From assembly GCA_035760965.1 (NCBI GenBank), contig DASTRY010000055.1, positions 1 to 64,000 on the forward strand: 64,000 nt of DNA. Direction: 5' to 3'. The notes below the pieces were generated by a model, which had not been told where the DNA came from, did no database searches, and worked only from the letters and a program-made list of their open reading frames with translations. This document shows, piece after piece, positions 17,260-25,241 of the stretch (its first letter is position 1; every line of letters begins with the position of its first letter). Source of the DNA: JADGHX01 sp035760965 (GTDB lineage Bacteria > Pseudomonadota > Gammaproteobacteria > Steroidobacterales > Steroidobacteraceae). The translations under genes and the position numbers were made by a program.

Positions 17260-18242
17260 CGGCGCCCGGGCCGGAGAATAGCGAGCGCGACGCGGCGTTG
17301 GATGCGACGCTTGCGCGCGGGCTCGACCGCAAGGTGCTCGATGCGGACGCGCTCGGCCGCATCCGCGAGACCTGCCGCGCAGAGTTCGACGCCCTGTATC
17401 GGACGGGGCGCTCTCGAGCCCTCACACTGCCGCGCATTGCGTTTGCCGCATCGATTCTGCTCGCCGTCTTCATCGGTGCGCTCGCGATTCAGCCAGCGAC
17501 GCGCGGACCGGTCGTCGCCTCGGTGGTGCGTATCGACAATGGTACGCTGGAAACGCGGTCGAGACGGCTCTTCGGCCGAGCGCTGGATGTCGGTGCCTCG
17601 ATACGCATCGGCGATACAGTCGAATCGCGTGGCGCGGCCGTAATTCAACTCGACCGCGGCGGCACACTCCGCGTTGCGCCGGGCACGCGCTTCACCGTGA
17701 GCGGAACAAACGGCCTCGAGCTGCAAACCGGCCGGGCCTACTTCGATTTCCCGCTTGGCGTGCACGGGTTCGTCGTGCGCTCCGCACTGGGCACCGTCGA
17801 GCACGTCGGAACGCAGTTCGAAGTGGCCCTCGTCTCGGACGGCATGCGCGTGCGCGTCCGCGAGGGCGCGGTGCGCGTGCGCAGCGCAAGCGGCACCGAT
17901 CTCGCGGATGCCGGGACCGAGATTCTCGTCGCCTCGGCCGACCCGACGGTCGTGCGCGGCACGGTCCCGACATACGGACCCGACTGGGCGTGGGTCGATG
18001 CGCTCGCGCCGGAGTTCGAGATCGAGAATCGGCCGCTCGCCGACTTTCTCAGCTGGGTCGCACGTGAGACCGGCCGCCGCATCGAGTTCGCCGACGAACG
18101 CGCGCGCGCCGTGGCGCTCCGCACCCGCCTGCACGGATCTGTGGACGGGCTCGAGCCGATGCAGGCGCTCGATCGCGTGTTGAGCACGACGAGCCTGCGA
18201 TGCGAGCTTCAGGGGGGTACGATCCGGGTAAGCTCCCGGTAA
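17256..18242 (+). CDS. FecR-type anti-sigma factor
   Basis: 328 residues from a GTG that overlaps the sigma stop. A cytoplasmic N-terminal part of about 60 residues is followed by one transmembrane helix (IAFAASILLAVFIGALAI) and a periplasmic FecR domain (about residues 95-225; RIGDTVESRGAAVIQLDRGGTLRVAPGTRF pattern). The C-terminal 75 residues (FEIENRPLADFLSWVARETG to the end) look like a secretin/TonB short N-terminal (STN) domain, the same type found on the receptor next door. Confidence 0.88.
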   Translation: MTAPGPENSERDAALDATLARGLDRKVLDADALGRIRETCRAEFDALYRTGRSRALTLPRIAFAASILLAVFIGALAIQPATRGPVVASVVRIDNGTLETRSRRLFGRALDVGASIRIGDTVESRGAAVIQLDRGGTLRVAPGTRFTVSGTNGLELQTGRAYFDFPLGVHGFVVRSALGTVEHVGTQFEVALVSDGMRVRVREGAVRVRSASGTDLADAGTEILVASADPTVVRGTVPTYGPDWAWVDALAPEFEIENRPLADFLSWVARETGRRIEFADERARAVALRTRLHGSVDGLEPMQALDRVLSTTSLRCELQGGTIRVSSR

Positions 18243-18270
18243 TGAACGGACGTCGCGGCTTCGCCGCCGC

Positions 18271-20595
18271 ATGAATCGTCGCGAGCGCAGGCTCGTCGAC
18301 GCCGGAATCGTGTTGCTCGCCGTCGCGGGAGGTCTCTTTGCGCCCGCGGCACACGCCGAAACGCTCGTCAGCGTGCTCGAGCATCTGCGCGCAGCCGGCA
18401 TCAACGTCATCTACAGCTCGGACCTCGTGAAGCCGGAGATGCAGGTGCCCGAGGCGCGGCCCACAGATGACCTGCTCACGCGCGCGCGTGCCGCACTGGC
18501 CGCGAACGGGCTCGAGCTGCGGAACATCGGCGGTAACCAATACATCGTGACGCAGGCACCCGCGCCGCCGCCCGCGCCGAGCGCGCCGCCCACTGCTCCC
18601 GCAGTGGAGCAGCCGGCCGAGCCGCAGGAGGTGTCCGTCTACGCGAGTCGCTACCAGCTCGGCGGCGAAGAATTCGGCGAGCCGCGGCTGCTCACCGCGA
18701 CGCAGATCGAGCAGGTTCCGGGCAGCCAGAACGATGCGCTGCGCGCGACGCGCGTGATTCCCGGCGTGGCCACCAACATCTCCACGCGACCCTACATTCG
18801 CGGCTCCTCCGCCGATGACATCCTCGTGCAGTTCGACGGCGTGCCGCTTGCGGATCCCTACCACCTGAAGAATTTCCAGAGCCTCATCAGCGCGTTCGAT
18901 CCGGCGGCCGTCGAGCGCATCGAAGTATTCAGCGGCGGTTACCCGGTGCGCTTCGGCACGAAGTCCGGCGGCGTGCTCGATGTGACGCCGCGCTCGCTCG
19001 ACTCGGGCTACGAGCACAGCATCGGCGCGAGCCTCGTGGCCTACGATGCGGCGAGCGTCGGGCGGGCGGAGCGGTGGCCGATCGACTGGCTGGCGACCGT
19101 GCGCCACAGCGTGCCCGATGTGGTGATCAGGCCGGTGAACGCGCGCGAGGGCGAACCCCGATTCCTCGATAGCGTCGGCCGCCTTCGCTGGCACGGCGAG
19201 GATGAGTCGCTCTGGACGCTCGGCTGGCTCTTGCTCCAGGACCGCCTCGACTTCAGCACCAAGATCGGCGACGAGACCACCAAGGCCGACTATCGCGACG
19301 AGTACTGGTGGGCTGCGTACGAGAGCTCTCCGCAAGCCGCGCTTCGCTCGCGCACAGTGCTCGCCGCGGCGTGGGCGGAGCGTGGGCGATCCGGAGTTCT
19401 CGACGAGCCCGGCGTTGCGAGCGGCGCGCTGCAGGAGTCGCGCGAATTCGCAAGCGTCGACCTGCGCAGCGTCTGGAGATACGAAGCGAGCCCGCGATTG
19501 TCGTGGACCTACAGCTTCGAAGCCGGTCACTCACATTCCGACCTGCACTACGATCGCCGCGGCGTGCTCGACCCTCTCATCGCCGCGAGCTTCGGGCGCA
19601 ACCCGGACAACACCTTGCTGTCGAGCGCGGCGCCTGCCGAGACCACATATGCCGCCTCGGTCGCAGTGCGCCGCCGCTGGACGCGCTTCGAGGGCGAGCT
19701 CGGGCTGCGAGTGGATGCGCAGGACGACGAGTCGACGAGTCTGCGTCACCAATGGGGTCCCCGCTTGAACGTGCGCTATGACCTGTCGGACGACTGGCAC
19801 GTCTACGGCTCGTGGGGACGCTTCACGCAAGCGCAACGCGTGGACGAGTGGCGCATGGAAGAGAGCCAGTCCCGCCCGGACCCGGCGGCGCTCGCCATTC
19901 ATACGATCGTCGGCGTGTCGTACGACACGGGTCGCGGCACCCGCTTCAGCGTCGAGGCGTATCGCAAGCGGTGGACCGAAGTGCGGCCCTACTTCGACAA
20001 TCTTCTCGACACGTTGTCGCTCGTGCCGGACCTGCAGCCGGATCGCGTACGGATCGCACCGCACGGCTCCGAAGCGGCGGGCATCGAAATCAGCCTGCGC
20101 CGCCGGCTGAGCGCATCGCTCGAAGCCTGGGGCGCCTACACGTACTCCCGAGTTTCCGACGACTTCGCTACGACCGACGATGTGCCGCGCAGCTGGGATC
20201 AGCCTCACGCGCTGACGCTCGGTGCTGGATGGACGGCACGGCCCTGGACCGCAGCGCTCGTCCTCAGCCGGCATAGCGGCTGGCCGCACACGCCGTGGAC
20301 GTACACGCCGGCCACGGCGTCCGCACCCGCATCGCTGGTCATCGGATCGCGCAATCAGGTGCGCTGGGAAGATTACTTCAGCGCCGATCTCAGCGGCTCG
20401 TGGACCCACGTCTTTGCGCACAACGAGCTGTCGCTCTGGTTCGAGCTCACCAATGCGACGGGTCGCCAGAACGAATGCTGCGTGCATCTCGTCTCGCCCG
20501 CGCACACGGACAACGAGTCGCTGACGGAGCCGAACTCCTATTTGCCGCGTACGCTGAACGTCGGATTCAGCCTGCGATTCCGCAGTCGGCGCTAG
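18271..20595 (+). CDS. TonB-dependent outer-membrane receptor with STN signalling domain
   Basis: 774 residues. A signal peptide ends near PAAHA; an STN domain (about residues 30-95, ETLVSVLEHLRAAGINVIYS) follows, then a Pro/Ala linker, a plug domain (QIEQVPGSQNDALRATRVIPG, RPYIRGSSADDILVQFDGVP) and a beta-barrel ending NVGFSLRFRSRR. The STN domain is what contacts FecR to signal substrate binding. No siderophore, haem or vitamin B12 genes are adjacent, so the ligand cannot be named. Gene order sigma, anti-sigma, receptor is typical. Confidence 0.9.
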   Translation: MNRRERRLVDAGIVLLAVAGGLFAPAAHAETLVSVLEHLRAAGINVIYSSDLVKPEMQVPEARPTDDLLTRARAALAANGLELRNIGGNQYIVTQAPAPPPAPSAPPTAPAVEQPAEPQEVSVYASRYQLGGEEFGEPRLLTATQIEQVPGSQNDALRATRVIPGVATNISTRPYIRGSSADDILVQFDGVPLADPYHLKNFQSLISAFDPAAVERIEVFSGGYPVRFGTKSGGVLDVTPRSLDSGYEHSIGASLVAYDAASVGRAERWPIDWLATVRHSVPDVVIRPVNAREGEPRFLDSVGRLRWHGEDESLWTLGWLLLQDRLDFSTKIGDETTKADYRDEYWWAAYESSPQAALRSRTVLAAAWAERGRSGVLDEPGVASGALQESREFASVDLRSVWRYEASPRLSWTYSFEAGHSHSDLHYDRRGVLDPLIAASFGRNPDNTLLSSAAPAETTYAASVAVRRRWTRFEGELGLRVDAQDDESTSLRHQWGPRLNVRYDLSDDWHVYGSWGRFTQAQRVDEWRMEESQSRPDPAALAIHTIVGVSYDTGRGTRFSVEAYRKRWTEVRPYFDNLLDTLSLVPDLQPDRVRIAPHGSEAAGIEISLRRRLSASLEAWGAYTYSRVSDDFATTDDVPRSWDQPHALTLGAGWTARPWTAALVLSRHSGWPHTPWTYTPATASAPASLVIGSRNQVRWEDYFSADLSGSWTHVFAHNELSLWFELTNATGRQNECCVHLVSPAHTDNESLTEPNSYLPRTLNVGFSLRFRSRR

Positions 20596-20759
20596 CCCGG
20601 GCGATCCGTCCCAACTCGTCGTGCCGCGTGCCTGCGAAGCCGCCGACGATCGGAGTATCGAGTACGGTCATGCGTGCCGCAGGGTACAATCCACCGCCGC
20701 CGCGCAAGAACAACGCTGGCTTGCGGCTGCGATTGTTTTCGAACCAGGAGGGTCCAAGC

Positions 20760-21353
20760 GTGTCGCGTCGCCGGTCATCGTTTCTCGTCCTGCCGCTTGC
20801 GCTCACCGCACTCTTGCCGGCAATGGCAGACGCGGCCGACAACGGCTATCTCGTGATGTCCGTCGGCTCGGCCCGCGCGGACTTCACGGATGGGACGAAC
20901 GGCTCGTCGCAGCTGCAGATGCGCTTCGCCGGAGCGCGCCAAGTGAGCTCGCGCCTGGCGCTCGAGCTCGGAGTGTCTTTCGCCAGAGGCTTTCATCCGC
21001 CGCCGGACGTCGAGGCGGCGGTACCCGGTGCGCACGTGAAGGTCGTCGCGCTCGATGGCGCCGCATTGTTCTTGATGCCCGTCAACCGGGGCGCGCGGTT
21101 CTTTCTCGCGGCAGGCCCGGCGATGACGTCGGCGCGAGTGGAGCTGAGCAACACCGAAGGACGCTCCACGAAGGTCGAGTCGCATCGCGACTTCACCGTG
21201 ATGGTCGGCGGCGGGCTCGATTTCTTTCACGGCTCGTACACTGCCGTGCGCCTTGCCGCCGCGCACCTGCAGACCGTCGGATCGGACGCGGCGGGGTCCA
21301 CGGGCCGCAGCTCGCTCAACTCGGTCTCGCTCGGCATTCTCCTGCGGTTCTAG
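20760..21353 (+). CDS. Small outer-membrane beta-barrel protein, function unknown
   Basis: 197 residues. The GTG start is chosen because a strong ribosome site AGGAGG (20746-20751) lies 8 bp before it and it opens a clean signal peptide (VSRRRSSFLVLPLALTALLP, cleavage near ADA). The remainder alternates polar and hydrophobic residues and ends LGILLRF, a typical barrel C-terminus; OmpW/PagL-like eight-stranded barrels have this size. A TACAAT -10-like box sits at 20685-20690. It follows the TonB receptor by 164 bp and could be part of its regulon. Confidence 0.65.
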   Translation: MSRRRSSFLVLPLALTALLPAMADAADNGYLVMSVGSARADFTDGTNGSSQLQMRFAGARQVSSRLALELGVSFARGFHPPPDVEAAVPGAHVKVVALDGAALFLMPVNRGARFFLAAGPAMTSARVELSNTEGRSTKVESHRDFTVMVGGGLDFFHGSYTAVRLAAAHLQTVGSDAAGSTGRSSLNSVSLGILLRF

Positions 21354-21402
21354 TGCGGTTCCTGGGCCGCTTCAGCGGTACAGGAGTTGCTGCATCGGCC
21401 GC

Positions 21403-23463
21403 ATGAAGTGGCCTTTCCCGACGCAGCGAGCGGCGCAGCCGCCCTCTCCCGCGGGCCGCGGTCCGTGGCCCGCAGGGCAGCAGGGGCGGCCGAACACGTC
21501 CAAGAACCCGCCGCCGCCGGCCTGGCCCCCAGGCCGGATGTGGTTGATCTTCGTGCTCGTGCTGCTCGCGAACTTCGCGGTCACGCGCTTCTTCGCGCCC
21601 GGCGAAGAAGCACCGATCACCGTGCCGTACACGGTGTTCAAGCAAGAGGTCGCCAAAGGCAACGTCGAAGCCATCTACAGCCGCGGGGCCGATGTCGAAG
21701 GCCACTTCAAGCAGCCGGTCACCTACCCGACCGCGGCGGAAGCCGAGCGCGAGCCGATGTTGAAGGGCACACCGCGCGGTGAGCCGCGCACCTCGCGTTC
21801 GTTCAAGACGACACTGCCGTCTTTTCTCGAGCCCGGGCTCGAGTCGCTCCTCATCCAGCACCAGGTCGAGATCCTCGCCGCGCCGATGCAACCGGGCCCG
21901 TGGTCGACGCTGCTGTACGGCTTCGGACCGGCGCTGCTGCTGATCGGTTTCTACGTGTGGATCTTCCGGCGCGCGCAGCGCACCGGCGGACTCGGCGCGC
22001 TGACCGGCCTCGGCAAGAGCAAGGCGCACCGCTACGACCGCGAGCAGGACCGGAAAGTCACCTTCGACGATGTGGCCGGCATCGACGAAGCGAAGAACGA
22101 GCTGGTCGAGATCGTCGAATTCCTGAAGGCACCGGAGAAATTCACGCGGCTCGGCGGCACGGCGCCCAAGGGCGTGCTGCTCGTCGGCGCGCCCGGCACG
22201 GGCAAGACGCTGCTGGCGCGCGCGGTGGCGGGCGAGGCGAACGTGCCGTTCTTCTCGATGAGCGCCGCGGAGTTCGTCGAGATGATCGTCGGCGTCGGCG
22301 CGGCGCGCGTGCGCGACCTCTTCCGGCAGGCGCGCGAGCACGCCCCCGCGATCATCTTCATCGACGAGCTGGATTCGATCGGGCGGGCACGCGGGCCGGC
22401 GGTGGTCGGCGGCGTCGCCGAGCAGGAGCAGACGCTGAACCAGATCCTCACCGAGATGGACGGCTTCTCGAGCCGCGAGGGCATCATCGTGCTCGCGGCG
22501 ACGAATCAGCCCGACGTGCTCGACAAGGCGCTGCTGCGGCCCGGCCGGTTCGATCGGCGCGTGGTCGTGAACCTGCCCGACAAGAACGGTCGCGAAGCGA
22601 TTCTCCGCGTGCACACGCGACGTGTGCCCCTCGCCGCGGACGTGCGTCTGGACGAGATCGCCGGCGCAACGCCCGGCCTGACCGGCGCCGATCTGCGCAA
22701 TCTCGTGAACGAGGCGGCGCTGCTCGCGGCCCGGCGCAATCAGAACGACGTGCGCGAGAAGGATTTCTTCGATGCGCTGGAGAAGATCATGCTCGGGCCG
22801 GAGCGGCCGATCCTGCTCACGCAAGAGGATCGCGAGCGCATCGCGTATCACGAGAGCGGCCACGCGATTCTCGGGCTGCTGGTGCCGGGCGCCGATCCCG
22901 TGCACCGGGTGACGATCGTGCCGCGCGGGCAAGCGCTCGGCGTGACGTATCAACGGCCGCCCACCGATCGCTACAACTACCCCGAAGCGTATCTGCGCGC
23001 GCGCATCATCGGCATGCTGGGCGGCCGCGCGGCGGAACAGATCGTGTACGGCACGCGCACCACGGGCGCGGAGTCGGACATCGCGCAGGCGACGAGCCTC
23101 GCGCGCAACATGGTCACGCGCTGGGGCATGAGCGACAAGCTCGGCATGGTGCAGCTCGCGCCACCTCAGAATCCGTATCTCGGGATCGAAAGCTTCACAG
23201 GTCAGAAGCCTTACAGCGAAGACACCGCGCGACTGATCGATGCCGAGGTGCGCGCGATCATCAGCGGGTGCGAGGAGCAGGCCCGCAAGCTCCTGACGAC
23301 GCATCGGCGCGAGCTGGATGCGCTCGTGCAAGCGCTGCTCGCGCACGACACGCTCGATGAACAGCAGATTCTCGAAGCCACGGGGCTACCGCGCGCACCG
23401 GCGCTCGTCTCCGAGCGCGTCGCCGCGGCCGAGCCGCCGCGGCGGAGCACCGCCACGCACTGA
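21403..23463 (+). CDS. ftsH: FtsH-type ATP-dependent zinc metalloprotease (accessory copy)
   Basis: 686 residues. A proline/glycine-rich cytoplasmic leader of about 45 residues precedes the first membrane helix (MWLIFVLVLLANFAV). A periplasmic domain and a second helix (LLYGFGPALLLIGFYVWIF) follow. The AAA core has Walker A GAPGTGKT, Walker B IIFIDELDS and the second region of homology ending RPGRFDRRV. The M41 protease domain carries HESGH and the distal acidic zinc ligand near TTGAESDIAQA. It degrades membrane and regulatory proteins. The usual partners (rlmE/ftsJ, folP) are absent, so this is probably a second FtsH. Confidence 0.9.
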   Translation: MKWPFPTQRAAQPPSPAGRGPWPAGQQGRPNTSKNPPPPAWPPGRMWLIFVLVLLANFAVTRFFAPGEEAPITVPYTVFKQEVAKGNVEAIYSRGADVEGHFKQPVTYPTAAEAEREPMLKGTPRGEPRTSRSFKTTLPSFLEPGLESLLIQHQVEILAAPMQPGPWSTLLYGFGPALLLIGFYVWIFRRAQRTGGLGALTGLGKSKAHRYDREQDRKVTFDDVAGIDEAKNELVEIVEFLKAPEKFTRLGGTAPKGVLLVGAPGTGKTLLARAVAGEANVPFFSMSAAEFVEMIVGVGAARVRDLFRQAREHAPAIIFIDELDSIGRARGPAVVGGVAEQEQTLNQILTEMDGFSSREGIIVLAATNQPDVLDKALLRPGRFDRRVVVNLPDKNGREAILRVHTRRVPLAADVRLDEIAGATPGLTGADLRNLVNEAALLAARRNQNDVREKDFFDALEKIMLGPERPILLTQEDRERIAYHESGHAILGLLVPGADPVHRVTIVPRGQALGVTYQRPPTDRYNYPEAYLRARIIGMLGGRAAEQIVYGTRTTGAESDIAQATSLARNMVTRWGMSDKLGMVQLAPPQNPYLGIESFTGQKPYSEDTARLIDAEVRAIISGCEEQARKLLTTHRRELDALVQALLAHDTLDEQQILEATGLPRAPALVSERVAAAEPPRRSTATH

Positions 23464-23476
23464 TCGACGTCTCCTG

Positions 23477-25231
23477 TCAGCTCGCCGTTTTCGATTGCGT
23501 CGGCAGGTGTGACAGCATCGCGGACAGCGCTTCCGGATCGAGCGGCTTCACGAGGTGCGAGTCGAAGCCGACCTCGCGCGAGCGCCGCCGGTCCTCGTCC
23601 TGACCCCAGCCGGTGAGCGCGATCAGCACGGCCGCTTTGCCCCACGGCTCGGCGCGAATGCGGCGTGCGACCTCGTAGCCGTCGAGCTTCGGCATGCCGA
23701 TATCGAGCAGCACGACGTGCGGGCGGCATTGCGCGGCCACTTCGAGCGCTTGCGCACCGTCGCCGGCCGTGTGCACCTCGTGACCATCGCACTGGAGCAG
23801 CGCCGCGAGACTCTCGAGCGCATCCTGATTGTCGTCCGCCAGCAGAATGCGATGTCCCGATCGCGCGGCGCCGTCCGCCATCGCGAGCGGCGCGAATTCC
23901 GTGTCGAGGGCCGGCCCGCTGCGCGCGCGCAGCGGCAGGCGGATCAGAAACTCGCTGCCCGAGCCGGGTCCGTCGCTGTAGGCCGTGACGCTGCCGCCGT
24001 GCATTTGCACGAGCTGCCGCACGAGTGCGAGCCCGATGCCGAGCCCGCCTTGCGCGCGATGAGCCGCCGCATCCACCTGCGTGAACAGCTGGAACAGCCG
24101 CGGCAGCAGCTCCGGCGGAATCCCGATGCCGTTGTCGCGCACGCGAATCTCGACGTCCTGGCCGGCGCGCATTGCGCTCACGCTGATGCGGCCGCCCGGG
24201 TCCGTGTACTTCGCCGCGTTGTTCAGCAGATTGCCGAGCACCTGCGTGAGGCGCGTCAGATCGCCTTCCACCTCGAGCACGTCGTCGCTCACGTTCACCG
24301 TGAGCTCGTGCCGTTGCTCGGCGATGAGCGGCTGAATCGTCTCGATGGCACGCGCGATGATCGTCGACACCGCGACCGGCTCGCGACTGAGATTGATGTT
24401 GCCGCGCGTGATGCGCGAGACATCGAGCAGGTCGTCGACGAGCCGCGTCAGGTGCTTCACCTGACGCTCGACGACATCGCGCGACCACACGAGCTGCGGA
24501 TCGGTGAGCGAGCTGCGCCGCATGATCTCCACCGCGTTGCGAATGGGCGCGAGCGGGTTGCGAAGCTTGTGCGCGAGCACCGCGAGGAACTCGTCCTTGT
24601 GCCGGTCGGCCTCCTTCAGCGCCGCCTCGGCTCGCGCGCGTTCGGCCACCTCACTCTGCAGCACGCGATTGGTCTGCTCGAGCTCCGTGTTCGCGCGCTT
24701 CAAGTGCGAGTTCAGCCGTTCGAGCTCGCGCGTCTTTTCTTCCTGCAAGTTCGTGTTCGCGAGCTCGAGCCGCGCATTCGCCTTGGCCAGGCTGGTGTTC
24801 AGGCGCTGCAGCTCGCGCCGCTGCAGATGCAGCTCGACGAGCACGGACACCTTGCTGCGCAGGATCTCCGGCACGACCGGGATGTACACGTAGTCCACGG
24901 CGCCAAGCTTGTAGCCTTTCAGCCGGTCGAGCTCGGTGACGTGCACGCCGGTGACGAAGATGATTGGCGTCTTCTCGAAGCGGGGATGCTCGTGAATCAG
25001 GCTCGCGGTCTCGAAGCCATCCATCTCGGGCATGCTCACATCGAGCAGCACGACGGCGAAGTCGTCCTCCATCAGGCATTTCAAGGCTTCGACACCCGAG
25101 CGTGCCAGCACGAGGTTCTGGCCGAGCTCGGCCAGAATCGTCTCGTACGACAACAGGCGCGCCGGCTGGTCGTCGACCAGCAGGATGTTCACCTTGTCAT
25201 CGCGGCTCATGCGGGCTTCGGTCTGCGTCAA
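23477..25231 (-). CDS. Hybrid sensor histidine kinase (REC-coiled coil-HisKA-HATPase-REC)
   Basis: 584 residues from a TTG with an AAGGAAG ribosome site; ATG at 25210 would remove seven residues. Order: receiver domain (NILLVDDQ, phospho-Asp in VVLLDVSMPEMDG), coiled coil (about residues 135-205), HisKA, HATPase (N box NLLNNAAKYT, G boxes DNGIGIPPE and GGLGIGLAL), C-terminal receiver (ILLADDNQD, LLDIGMPKLDG). The H box reads LAHKLRNPLAP: the acidic residue normally following the histidine is a lysine. No transmembrane segment. The gene follows the large kinase by 10 bp and is likely co-transcribed. Confidence 0.88.
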   Translation of the reverse strand: MTQTEARMSRDDKVNILLVDDQPARLLSYETILAELGQNLVLARSGVEALKCLMEDDFAVVLLDVSMPEMDGFETASLIHEHPRFEKTPIIFVTGVHVTELDRLKGYKLGAVDYVYIPVVPEILRSKVSVLVELHLQRRELQRLNTSLAKANARLELANTNLQEEKTRELERLNSHLKRANTELEQTNRVLQSEVAERARAEAALKEADRHKDEFLAVLAHKLRNPLAPIRNAVEIMRRSSLTDPQLVWSRDVVERQVKHLTRLVDDLLDVSRITRGNINLSREPVAVSTIIARAIETIQPLIAEQRHELTVNVSDDVLEVEGDLTRLTQVLGNLLNNAAKYTDPGGRISVSAMRAGQDVEIRVRDNGIGIPPELLPRLFQLFTQVDAAAHRAQGGLGIGLALVRQLVQMHGGSVTAYSDGPGSGSEFLIRLPLRARSGPALDTEFAPLAMADGAARSGHRILLADDNQDALESLAALLQCDGHEVHTAGDGAQALEVAAQCRPHVVLLDIGMPKLDGYEVARRIRAEPWGKAAVLIALTGWGQDEDRRRSREVGFDSHLVKPLDPEALSAMLSHLPTQSKTAS

Positions 25232-25241
25232 GTCTCTTCCT

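Noticed and set aside
21316..23346. 676-codon open frame on the minus strand
   Set aside because: It lies entirely antisense to ftsH, whose protein has intact Walker and HExxH motifs; the antisense translation is low in complexity and basic.
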